Below the pieces are notes generated by a model. That model made no database searches and was not told where the DNA came from. It saw nothing but the letters and a program-made list of their open reading frames with translations. Source: Lysobacterales bacterium (GTDB lineage Bacteria > Pseudomonadota > Gammaproteobacteria > Xanthomonadales > SZUA-5). Taken from it: a stretch of 62,834 bases of DNA. The position numbers and the translations under genes were made by a program. Where the stretch lies: assembly GCA_019187485.1 (NCBI GenBank), contig JABAQR010000013.1:1-62834 (forward strand), written 5' to 3'. Shown one piece after another: positions 37,309 to 45,881 of the stretch (position 1 is its first letter; each line of letters opens with the position of its first letter).

Positions 37309-39187
37309 GGCATTCCACTCCGAGGGTTTGCCAGACTTCCGGGAAGCCCGCCTCGATGCGCGTGGACCGCACCAGACCGAGCCGCGATACGCTGCCGTCC
37401 CGGTACTCGACAAAGGTGCCGGGCTCGACGATGCCGGTTTCCGGCAGTACGGGCAGACGCAGGCCCACTTCGAACTGCTGGCCGGTGTCGGCCAGGATCG
37501 CAGTGCCACGCTGGCGCGCGGCGACCGCCTCGGTGATCAACGCGTCGACCACCATCGGCGCGATCACGATTCCGGCCGTGCCGGTGCGCGTGACCTGGCC
37601 GAGCACGCCCGCGCTCTGGCCGGATACGAACACCCGGTTGTAGGCCGGCTTCTCCAGCCAGCGAATGGATTCGCGCGAGACCGCGTCGACCGGCAGGATC
37701 AGGTCAGGGGTCACCGCATGCCAATCCCAGGGAGCCACGGGATAGCGGTGGCGCACGCGCAGGATCGCCGCGGACGGATGCGGCATCAGATATCCACCGG
37801 GCGCCTCGGCAATGGCGGCCAGCGCATCGATCCAGGTGCCCTGGTGGGCGAACACGCCTGCAGGCACATTCCAGTCGGTCAAACCCCAGTCGATGGTCCA
37901 GCCCAGAGGCACGCCGTTGATGGTGAGTACGTCATCCATCAACTGCCGTGCGGTTCGCGGTTGTGGATTGGCGAACGACATCACCGGCGCGTAGGGCGCG
38001 GCCAACACCGCGGTGCGCCCGCGCCCGGACAGACGCAGGCTGGCCTCGCCGAAGCTGCGCTCACGGGTCAGGTTCTCGGCCAGCACCCGGAAATCGGTGC
38101 CGTTGACGTGGGCCACCAGTTCCACCGGCGGCGCGCCGTCGGCGGGCGCAATCAAGGCTTCGGCGATGGCGGGTAGCGTGGCCTCGAAGCCCCACGCCCA
38201 GGAGTCGACGTCGAGACTCAGCGACAGCGAGATCACCGGTACCGGCACGCCATCCGGCCATCGATGCAGCGTCACATGGTTCAGCACGACATAGACCCTT
38301 CGGATCGGAACAACGACCGGGTCGTCTTGGCCCGGCCCTGAATGGTTTTCGCAGACGAACAGCAGATGGCCGTGCGCAGCCGCCAGTGCTGCAAAGCGCA
38401 GGTTCGGATTCGGCGTGTAGCAGGGAACGAACGGTGGATCGGGGTCGTCCGGGCGTACCGGAGGGCGCCCTGGCGGCGGTCGCATGGCGCTCTGCCAGCG
38501 CGCGGCCAACCGGCGGCGCATGGCCGCGGCGACCTGGATCGCTTCGAAGAAGCGCAGGCCCGGATAAGCCTGGGCCACGTCGAAGCGACAGCTTATCGGC
38601 TGACGACGATCTCGCAGGCCGTCCTCATGGCGCACGCGACGTTCCATCGCGTCCATGCGGGCGGCATTCGCATAGGCCACCGGGCCTGCTGTACGCAGGT
38701 GGAGCGATTCGCTATGCGGAACCCGGAGCGCGCCCGGCGATTGCTGGACTGCACCGTGAAACCGCGTCGTCGCCGATACCGGTGCGCGCACCAACGTCGC
38801 CGCGCGCCACGTGGTCACATTGGCCTCGTGCGATTGCCCCGGTTGCCAGGACGCGCGCGCCTGCGACGGGTGGCTGGCCGGGGATGCGGTGCGGTGCTCG
38901 GCGCCGTCCTCGAACCCACGCCCGCGTTGCCAAGCCGACCCGGTGCTGCCCACCAGCGGACGCGCGGCTCGTGACGCGTAGCGCGCCTCGGCGATCAGCT
39001 CCATCGCCGGAAAGGTCGCGACCAGCGTCGCCGACGCATTCGGAATGGCCAGCGCTTCGAACCGCAGCGCCGGCAGCGTGCCGACCAGCTGTGCATCGAG
39101 CGGCGGATGCGAACCGGCCGGATCGCCACCCAGCACCAGATGCGCGCTGCCCGGTGGATGGGCAAAGCGCAGATCGACAGCCGCCAT
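37301..39187 (-). CDS. phage tail tip/fibre-type structural protein (628 aa)
   Basis: A 628-residue protein without membrane segments. The N-terminal domain is beta-rich and irregular (V-D-L-R-F-A-H-P), the middle carries an R-R-V-R-H-E-D-G-L-R-D helical part, and the C-terminal half has P-L-G-W-T-I-D-W-G-L and Y-N-R-V-F-V-S-G-Q-S, strands that recall tail-hub or baseplate components of siphophages with non-contractile tails. It is co-transcribed with the structural genes on either side. The role in the tail tip is inferred from position; no catalytic motif is evident. Confidence 0.65.
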   Translation of the reverse strand: MAAVDLRFAHPPGSAHLVLGGDPAGSHPPLDAQLVGTLPALRFEALAIPNASATLVATFPAMELIAEARYASRAARPLVGSTGSAWQRGRGFEDGAEHRTASPASHPSQARASWQPGQSHEANVTTWRAATLVRAPVSATTRFHGAVQQSPGALRVPHSESLHLRTAGPVAYANAARMDAMERRVRHEDGLRDRRQPISCRFDVAQAYPGLRFFEAIQVAAAMRRRLAARWQSAMRPPPGRPPVRPDDPDPPFVPCYTPNPNLRFAALAAAHGHLLFVCENHSGPGQDDPVVVPIRRVYVVLNHVTLHRWPDGVPVPVISLSLSLDVDSWAWGFEATLPAIAEALIAPADGAPPVELVAHVNGTDFRVLAENLTRERSFGEASLRLSGRGRTAVLAAPYAPVMSFANPQPRTARQLMDDVLTINGVPLGWTIDWGLTDWNVPAGVFAHQGTWIDALAAIAEAPGGYLMPHPSAAILRVRHRYPVAPWDWHAVTPDLILPVDAVSRESIRWLEKPAYNRVFVSGQSAGVLGQVTRTGTAGIVIAPMVVDALITEAVAARQRGTAILADTGQQFEVGLRLPVLPETGIVEPGTFVEYRDGSVSRLGLVRSTRIEAGFPEVWQTLGVECRA

Positions 39188-39193
39188 CGGTGA

Positions 39194-39583
39194 TCACCCC
39201 AGCAGGCCCGTCAGGATGCGGGTGTAGCCGCCCGCGTACAGGGTCGTGGTCGGCAAGCGCAGCTCGCCGGTCCCGTTGAGATCGGACGCATCGCAATCCC
39301 AGGCCAGCGCGCCCATGCCATTGACGATGCGTGCCCAGGTCACCTCGCCCGTGGTCAGGATCAGCGCTTCGTTGGTGGGTGTGATTTCGAGAACGCCATC
39401 GGCAACCGTGCCCAACGGCTCATCCAGCACGATGGAGGCCAGCAGCGGCCCCTGCGGCGGCGCGCCGAAGCTCGGACGCGGACCGGCGTAGAGATGGGCG
39501 CGCGCCTGCTCGATGCCGAGCGCCAGGAACGTAATGACGCCCTGCAACCGGTAGTTGTTGAGGTCGTTGGAGATCTGGATCAC
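39194..39583 (-). CDS. small phage tail protein (129 aa)
   Basis: A 129-residue protein that starts at GTG 39583 in GTGA overlap with the preceding gene stop. Features: Y-R-L-Q-G-V-I-T-F-L-A-L-G, R-P-S-F-G-A-P-P-Q-G-P, and repeated beta-type strands ending G-G-Y-T-R-I-L-T-G-L-L. No catalytic or binding motif. Its position between two large tail proteins makes a tail-tip structural role likely. Confidence 0.65.
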   Translation of the reverse strand: MIQISNDLNNYRLQGVITFLALGIEQARAHLYAGPRPSFGAPPQGPLLASIVLDEPLGTVADGVLEITPTNEALILTTGEVTWARIVNGMGALAWDCDASDLNGTGELRLPTTTLYAGGYTRILTGLLG

Positions 39584-40551
39584 GCCGGGGCTTCCGTCAT
39601 CGGTTCGGCGCGCAAGTTGTCGGCGATCACCGCGCGGAAGTTGTGCTTGTGGTCGTAAGCGATCACGACGTAGCGCGGCACCTCGCTGATCCTGTCGAAT
39701 CGATAGACACCGGTGACCGCGTCGCTCCAGGTCTCGCGCACGACGGCGTAGGTGCGCTCATCGAACAGCAGGACCCGGCGCGACACCGGACGGTCGTCCG
39801 GGACACCCTTCTCCTTCACCGTGCCGGTAATCTGGTGATCGCCGGCGTAGTAGTGGCTGCGCGTGCCGGTCAAGCGGTGGAATGATCGGTGCGAGAACCG
39901 CAGCAAGGCGGCCAGTTCCGGCACTGGCTGCGTGCGTCCCACGTTGGCGGGCAGCGCGCGGTAGTGTGCCGGAGGGACGTCTGGCAACGCACTCGGCACG
40001 CCGCCGGCGACGCGATGCACACGCAGAGTCAGGCCGTAGCCGTAGATGCTCGGCCGGAAGTTCGCATAGTGCCGCTTGTAGCCTTCCCACAGCACGTCGC
40101 CGTTTTCGCTGATGCGGTACTGCCAGACACCGTCGACGCCGCGCTTCACGTCGATGCGCAGCGTTCGGCGAGCGCCGGTGCCTGCCCAGGATGCAGGCGC
40201 GTGCGCAGTCAGTTCGAACTGATTGCCGTGGGCATCCCAGAAGCTGTGATGCCATTGCTGCGCCCAAACGGTCAGGCGGTGGCCCTCGTAGGTGCCCGCC
40301 CCGGTCCATAGCCAGAAGCCAAAACACGTCGAGCTGTAGGTCACCGCCATGACTTCGGCGTCGATCTCGAACCAGAAGTCTCCCGCGACCTCGGCCGCAT
40401 CGATCCGCCAGAAGTTCTGTGCGTGCGTGAACACCAAGTCGACCGCTTGCGCGCTTTCGTTCCAGGCTGCGGTGATGCCGCCAGCCCCACCATTGCTGGC
40501 AAAGGCCGCAGGAATACCAGCATCGAAGCTCTGATCCAGGGGATAGGCCAC
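39580..40551 (-). CDS. phage tail protein with beta-sandwich and cell-binding-like fold (323 aa)
   Basis: A 323-residue protein. The first half resembles a beta-sandwich carbohydrate-binding module (F-W-R-I-D-A-A-E-V; W-F-E-I-D-A-E-V; G-F-W-L-W-T-G-A-G; Q-Y-R-I-S-E-N-G), the second contains R-V-L-L-F-D-E-R-T-Y-A-V-V-R-E-T-W-S, a pattern found in phage and secreted proteins that carry carboxypeptidase-regulatory-like repeats. It may be part of the receptor-binding tip. Overlaps the downstream gene by GTGA. Confidence 0.65.
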   Translation of the reverse strand: MAYPLDQSFDAGIPAAFASNGGAGGITAAWNESAQAVDLVFTHAQNFWRIDAAEVAGDFWFEIDAEVMAVTYSSTCFGFWLWTGAGTYEGHRLTVWAQQWHHSFWDAHGNQFELTAHAPASWAGTGARRTLRIDVKRGVDGVWQYRISENGDVLWEGYKRHYANFRPSIYGYGLTLRVHRVAGGVPSALPDVPPAHYRALPANVGRTQPVPELAALLRFSHRSFHRLTGTRSHYYAGDHQITGTVKEKGVPDDRPVSRRVLLFDERTYAVVRETWSDAVTGVYRFDRISEVPRYVVIAYDHKHNFRAVIADNLRAEPMTEAPA

Positions 40552-40554
40552 GGA

Positions 40555-41820
40555 TCAAGGCCTCCACGGCCCCGTGATATCAAACGCAAAACCGCTGGTG
40601 TTGCCCTCGTGGGCGTAGTCCAGCTTCACGATGAGGAACTTGCGCCCGGGGTAGCCCAGGACCTGGTCGATCAGCGTCATGTGCGCGTAGGGCTGGTTCT
40701 GATGGATCCAGTACAGACCGGGCAGCATCCCGCGCAGGTGGCCGGTACTTTCGCGCAAGTAGATCGGGTGCAAGATCAGGCCGTAGTCGGGACCGTTCGG
40801 GAACGGGATGGCGCCCGAGCGCCCGGAGATGTTCTGGTTGTTGCCATCGTTCAACGAAAACAGGCCAAGGCGCACGTTGCCGCCGACCTGAGTGTAGTCG
40901 CGCATGCAGACCTTGCCGGTGGTCTCCAACGAGTGCGTTGAATAGGATTCCTGGTTCGGATAGCTGTAGGGCCACGCACTGACGCTGTGATAGCGATCCG
41001 AGGCGGTCAGGAAGGACGCGTAGTTGTCCCCCGGCTTGTAACTATCAAAGTCGGTGAATGTGTAGAGCACCCGGCGATCACCACCCCAGCCGGAAGCGCA
41101 CGCCAGGAAGAACCCGCGGTCATCGCCTACCAGCACCCAACTCCGCGCATCCGCGCCATTGTCGCCATAGGTCTCGGCGGTGTTGTTGCGCGCGAAGTAC
41201 CACTTGAACCAGCCCGAGTACATCGACGTGCCGCTGCCCGATGGCAGTTCGTTGGCATTCGGGTTCGCCGGATCGAATGGTGCGCGCGCCCCGACAAAGG
41301 TATCGACGTCGACCATGTCCTCGGCCAGCGTCACTCGTCCGAACTTCGCCCAGGTGGTGGTGTAGCCCTCCGGCAAGCTGTCATCGACACGCAGGAACGG
41401 GCGGTTGGAGAGCGGATTTGGGCTGCGGTACGCGCGCTTGTTCTCGCCGGTGAAGGCGATCTCCAACCCCAGCGGCGCGAACTTGGCGGTGATGCCGAGC
41501 ACCGTGGTTGCGGGTGAGGCCGGCTCACCCGAAACGCTGAAACTGATGCTGTTTGCCGTGATGGCGGTGATCGTGAACTCGCCGTTGTACGCCGGCTCCT
41601 CGCAGCCCTCGATGCGCACCACCTGATCGACCATGAAGCCGTGGCCCGAACTCATGGTTGCGGTGGCGGTGATGTCGTCGCGGGTCAGCCCGAGCACGGG
41701 TTTCAGATTGAAGCCGTTGACCAGCAGTGCGTCGAGCATCGCCGTCAGGCTGCCCCAGTTGTTGGTCAGCACCGGCGCGCCGACCATGTTGCTGTGCATC
41801 CATTTGACCTTGTTGCTCAC
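40555..41820 (-). CDS. phage tail structural protein (421 aa)
   Basis: A 421-residue protein starting M-S-N-K-V-K-W-M-H-S-N-M. The N-terminal 150 residues include G-F-M-V-D-Q-V-V-R-I-E-G and T-I-T-A-I-T-A-N-S-I-S-F, beta-strand turns typical of tail fibres. The central and C-terminal parts are aromatic-rich (Y-S-G-W-F-K-W-Y-F-A-R) and could be a receptor-contact domain. It is preceded by the 1201-residue repeat protein and followed by the cell-binding-like protein in a single leftward operon. Confidence 0.65.
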   Translation of the reverse strand: MSNKVKWMHSNMVGAPVLTNNWGSLTAMLDALLVNGFNLKPVLGLTRDDITATATMSSGHGFMVDQVVRIEGCEEPAYNGEFTITAITANSISFSVSGEPASPATTVLGITAKFAPLGLEIAFTGENKRAYRSPNPLSNRPFLRVDDSLPEGYTTTWAKFGRVTLAEDMVDVDTFVGARAPFDPANPNANELPSGSGTSMYSGWFKWYFARNNTAETYGDNGADARSWVLVGDDRGFFLACASGWGGDRRVLYTFTDFDSYKPGDNYASFLTASDRYHSVSAWPYSYPNQESYSTHSLETTGKVCMRDYTQVGGNVRLGLFSLNDGNNQNISGRSGAIPFPNGPDYGLILHPIYLRESTGHLRGMLPGLYWIHQNQPYAHMTLIDQVLGYPGRKFLIVKLDYAHEGNTSGFAFDITGPWRP

Positions 41821-41848
41821 GAGTTAAGCTCCTGGGAATCAGTTGGCG

Positions 41849-44800
41849 TCACGGCCGATCCACGTCGCCGCGCACCAGCAAGGTGAAGGCATCGCGGGTG
41901 ACGGTTTCCGGACCTTGCTGGATGGTGCGCACGACCCACACCGGGAACAGCGCGCCGATGGTGTTGAACCGCAGCACATTGCCGGCCGCCCAGCCCGATC
42001 CCCAGCCGAGGGCGCGCAGCGTGAAGTAGGGTTTCGCTGTCGCTGGGTTGATCGGCGCGAGATCGTTGGCCGTAGTGCCCGTAGCGATCACGCCAACGTG
42101 CTCGCCGATGACCTGAAACGCCGTGGTGTTGGTGAACTGGACGGCCCAGCGTTCGGTGATGGCGCCCGCGTTCGTCACCGTGATCGGCGCCAGCACGTCG
42201 TTGAACGTCGCGGTGGCGGCGTTACCGGTCAGTGCGTCGGTGAACGCGCCGTTCCACGTCGCCTGATCGAACAGCGTCGACACGTAGGCGCGGAGATCGC
42301 CCGAGACCAGCGCGGAGGAAATACGCGAACCGGTCGGATAGTCGTGCGTGATCTGCCGGGTGAACGCCAGGCGCCCGGAAATCTGCACGTCGGACACTTG
42401 CGCCATGTCTTCGATGCGATGCTCCACCGTGACCGGCTGAGCGAGGCCGGTGACGCTCGTGAACGTCACCAGCCCTGCTTCCAGGTCGACGGTGTATCCC
42501 CCGGTGATGACCATGCCGTTGGCATCGAGGAGGCGTACGCGCGAGAGGCGCACCCGGTCGCAGTCGACGACCTGGCCGGCGCTGGCGGTGAACGGACCGA
42601 CCGTCTCGGTATGGCCAATCACGGCAAAATCGCCCATCCGAAAGATCGGCACGCGCCCGTCCTGCGGCAACCGGACCGGATCGAGCCCAATCAGATCGGC
42701 ATCGAGCGGCAGATAGGAATACGCGACCGCGTTGTACTTGATGGTGTCGGCGAACACCGGCGCCGGCTTGAACACTTTGGGCACGCCATCGAGCACGACC
42801 ACGCCATCGGGATCGAACCAGGACTCGTCCTCGTTGCCCGCAGCGATCACCCACGATCCGAACCGCGCGCGCACGACGCCGGTCTCGTAGTCGATGGCGC
42901 CGGTAATGCCCGTGCCAGCGATGATGCCGTGGTTGTCGGCGCTGACATTGATGGTGCCGCCGGTCAGGCGCGTCGCCAGCAGTTGCAGGCTCGACGGCCG
43001 CACCGGCGAGGCCGGAATGCGGAAGGTGACTTCATCGACCGGCGTGCCATCGAGACTGGTGAGCAGCGAGCGAAGACCGACCGTGGGACTCTGGGCAGGC
43101 ACCCAGGCGGTGAGCGTCACGGCGCCCGTGGCGTAGTTGATCGCACCCGCCAGCGTCGCTGCGCCATTGACCGGGTTCAGGTCGTAATAGAGGCTGCCCA
43201 GACGGTCGAAGTAGGTCTTGCCGCCCAGCGTGAACCCCACACTGCCCGGCACAATGGGTTCGGCGAAGCTCGGCGTCAGATCGAGCGCCAGGCCGCTGGC
43301 GGTAAACGGTTGGGTGACGCTGTTCGAGGTGCCTGCCGCGCGGTAGCGCACCTTGGCCCAGGCTGAGTCGTCGATGGGCATCGCCGCGCCGGCGGTGATG
43401 TACTCCCAATGCGAGAACACGTTGCGATAGACCGGAACCAGGGTGCCATCGGCAAGGCGCGTGAGTCCGATCTGGGTCACCAAGTAGCGCGCCACTGGAA
43501 TGCGAACCGTGGTGTCGGGCAGAAAGCGCAGCACCCCGGTGGCGTAGTTCACCGTGCCGTAGACGAGCCCTTGTGTGTCCTTGAGGTTGCCGTTGCGGTC
43601 GTCCCTGACGATCTTGATTGGATCGACCGGGCGTACCAGTTGAAGTTCGGCCGGCGTGGTCGAGATGTAGTCGAAGGTCTCGATCAGCAGGTTCCACTCC
43701 AGTTCGACCGTCCCCGGAATCAGACCGTCGAACTCCACCTCGACGTCGATGCGACCACTGCCATCGCGCATCGGCGCGTGGAACTCCTCCTCGGTCGGCG
43801 GGCCCCAGGTGTAGGCGACGTTGTAGGTCTGACCACCGGCCGGCAGCGCGGTCGGCGTCAGCTGGATCAGCCCGGACTGGTAGTGGATAGTGCCGGTCGC
43901 CGCGCCGGTGATGTGTCCTGCGCCATCGTCGGTGGCGGTGCGCGGCGCGCCGTCATTCCAGGTGATGGTCACGGACTGCGGCGTGATGCCGGCTTGTGCC
44001 AGCTGCAGCGTCACTGCCGGTGGCGCGATGGTCTGGTCGGATCGGTTGAAGTAGTTCGCCTTGCCGCCCCAGGCGTAGACGATCTCGCTGCCGACATCGG
44101 GCAGCGCACCCACGGTCACGGCGACCGTGCCGGAGCTGTAGTTCACGGTGCCGACGCCGTACTCCGGGCTGCTGCCCTTGAGCACGCCCGCGCTGTTGTC
44201 GCGGAGGTCGTACCACTTGCCCTGCGCTCGATAGCTCACCTGCAAAGTGCCGGGCGCGGGGCTCGGCAGGATGGTGAGCACGTAGTTGTAGGCGCGGTTC
44301 TCGATGTCGACGCGCACACCCGCGGTGTCGGCGACGCGGATCGGCGCGGCGGCCGGGCGGAAGGTGATGGTCTTTGTGCCGCCGTAGTTCGGCGCGCTGG
44401 TGGCCATCGCAACCTGGCCGCGCGCGTAGTTCACCGTGCCAATGACCGTGGCGCCAGCCATCAACTGGCCGCCGTTGTCGGTCAGTGTTGCGCCGCTGAC
44501 GCTGATCGACAGGGTTCCGGGTTGGATCGCATTGCCGACCGACAGGATCGTGGCGGCGCTGAATCCAACCGACGTCGTGTAGCTCACCGTGCCATTCGCG
44601 GACTCGACCAGGGCTTCGGACGTGCCGCCTGCGGTCAGATCGAGCAGTGGCGTTTCGGTCTGGGCCGAGGGCACCAGTTGGGTGAAGATGCTGGTGACGC
44701 TGGCCGCGACATCGCCAATCGCGATCGGTTGGGTGGTCTTGACCACGCCGCAGTACTTGGCCGCGTCGGCGACCACGGTGTCGCGCGTCTTGGTCTTGCC

Positions 44801-45454
44801 CGCCACCATCGTGAACAGGCGATCTGGAGGCGAGCCGGGGAAGTCGAAGCGCAGCGCGTCCGACAACTCGCAGGTGACCACCACCGCCTCGTAGTCGACG
44901 ATGCCACTGCCTGAGCCATAGCTGAAAGTTCGAGTCTCCGACGCCACGCGGGTGACACGGATGTACTGCGCAAACTCGTTCGCCAGTCCCTCGTTGGCGA
45001 CCAGGTACAGGGTCTTGCCAATGGCCGGCAGTTCCGCGCCGACGCGCTGGAACAACTGGATGCTGCGCTGGCCGGTGATGTGGTTCTCCAGCAGATAGCC
45101 GTTCCACAGCGAGCCCTTGTTGAGATACGCCTCGATGCGGTCTCGCGCATTCGTGCGGCGGTCGAACACTTCATCGGTGGAGAAAATCGTGACCGCGACG
45201 CGTGGATCGCTCGGCGCTTCGGCCACGATGACGTTGCCGCCCAGATACGTGTCGGTGGTGTTGGTCTGGATGCTGGCGAACACCTTGCGCAGGTTCACGC
45301 GGCCACCGGCGCGATCCATCTCCGAGATGTCGTTGAACAGCGAGTTGCTGGCGCCATCGACGATGACGGTTGAGGTGGGTGCGCCGCCGCCTTCGGCGAC
45401 GTCGTCCATGACCTGGCTGGCAACGAGCTTCACGTCGCCTACGAGAATCGGCAT
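41849..45454 (-). CDS. large phage tail protein with internal beta repeats (1201 aa)
   Basis: A 1201-residue protein. At least seven copies of a short strand-turn unit of the form G-x-(V/I)-(N/D/H)-Y-x-(T/S)-G-x-(V/I) are spread over the central 800 residues (e.g. G-T-V-N-Y-S-S-G-T-V, G-A-I-N-Y-A-T-G-A-V, G-T-I-H-Y-Q-S-G-L-I). Such repeats suggest a stack of beta domains in a tail fibre or baseplate hub. No enzymatic motif is apparent. The start at 45454 is 16 bases after the 135-residue gene stop. Confidence 0.7.
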   Translation of the reverse strand: MPILVGDVKLVASQVMDDVAEGGGAPTSTVIVDGASNSLFNDISEMDRAGGRVNLRKVFASIQTNTTDTYLGGNVIVAEAPSDPRVAVTIFSTDEVFDRRTNARDRIEAYLNKGSLWNGYLLENHITGQRSIQLFQRVGAELPAIGKTLYLVANEGLANEFAQYIRVTRVASETRTFSYGSGSGIVDYEAVVVTCELSDALRFDFPGSPPDRLFTMVAGKTKTRDTVVADAAKYCGVVKTTQPIAIGDVAASVTSIFTQLVPSAQTETPLLDLTAGGTSEALVESANGTVSYTTSVGFSAATILSVGNAIQPGTLSISVSGATLTDNGGQLMAGATVIGTVNYARGQVAMATSAPNYGGTKTITFRPAAAPIRVADTAGVRVDIENRAYNYVLTILPSPAPGTLQVSYRAQGKWYDLRDNSAGVLKGSSPEYGVGTVNYSSGTVAVTVGALPDVGSEIVYAWGGKANYFNRSDQTIAPPAVTLQLAQAGITPQSVTITWNDGAPRTATDDGAGHITGAATGTIHYQSGLIQLTPTALPAGGQTYNVAYTWGPPTEEEFHAPMRDGSGRIDVEVEFDGLIPGTVELEWNLLIETFDYISTTPAELQLVRPVDPIKIVRDDRNGNLKDTQGLVYGTVNYATGVLRFLPDTTVRIPVARYLVTQIGLTRLADGTLVPVYRNVFSHWEYITAGAAMPIDDSAWAKVRYRAAGTSNSVTQPFTASGLALDLTPSFAEPIVPGSVGFTLGGKTYFDRLGSLYYDLNPVNGAATLAGAINYATGAVTLTAWVPAQSPTVGLRSLLTSLDGTPVDEVTFRIPASPVRPSSLQLLATRLTGGTINVSADNHGIIAGTGITGAIDYETGVVRARFGSWVIAAGNEDESWFDPDGVVVLDGVPKVFKPAPVFADTIKYNAVAYSYLPLDADLIGLDPVRLPQDGRVPIFRMGDFAVIGHTETVGPFTASAGQVVDCDRVRLSRVRLLDANGMVITGGYTVDLEAGLVTFTSVTGLAQPVTVEHRIEDMAQVSDVQISGRLAFTRQITHDYPTGSRISSALVSGDLRAYVSTLFDQATWNGAFTDALTGNAATATFNDVLAPITVTNAGAITERWAVQFTNTTAFQVIGEHVGVIATGTTANDLAPINPATAKPYFTLRALGWGSGWAAGNVLRFNTIGALFPVWVVRTIQQGPETVTRDAFTLLVRGDVDRP

Positions 45455-45470
45455 GTGGGTCCCATCAGGT

Positions 45471-45878
45471 TCAGAGCTGCAGGAAGCGCAGCGTCAATCG
45501 GTAGCGGTCGGCGTCGGATCGCGCCGGGAAACCCAGTACGGGCTCGGCTTCGACGCAAACGTCGGCGTGGCGAAACGCCACCTCGAAGGTGCGGCCATCG
45601 GCCAAGTGCAACTCAAAACGCCCGTCGTCGAGCGTCAAGGGCAACGCCGCCCACTCATGCAGCGTGGCGACGGTGGCGCGCGTCACCCAGGCCATGTCGC
45701 TGGGACCGACCAGCGTGATCGGCCGCCCGGCCTGCCGTGTCGCCGACTGCACCAGCAGTGCGCCGGTGATCAGATAGGTGGTCGTCGCCACGGCCGGCGT
45801 CCACGCATGCTCATCGGCCCACAGCAGATCGTCCGGCAGAGTCAGAATCTGGCCGGATGAGAGTTGGCGCAGTTCCAT
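45471..45878 (-). CDS. small phage tail protein following tape measure (135 aa)
   Basis: A 135-residue protein that begins three bases after the tape-measure stop. It has M-E-L-R-Q-L-S-S-G-Q-I-L-T-L-P-D-D, followed by a strand-rich domain with V-T-R-A-T-V-A-T-L and R-Y-R-L-T-L-R-F-L-Q-L. In siphophages the gene here often encodes a distal tail or tail-tip connector. That role is inferred from position only. Confidence 0.65.
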   Translation of the reverse strand: MELRQLSSGQILTLPDDLLWADEHAWTPAVATTTYLITGALLVQSATRQAGRPITLVGPSDMAWVTRATVATLHEWAALPLTLDDGRFELHLADGRTFEVAFRHADVCVEAEPVLGFPARSDADRYRLTLRFLQL

Positions 45879-45881
45879 GGG

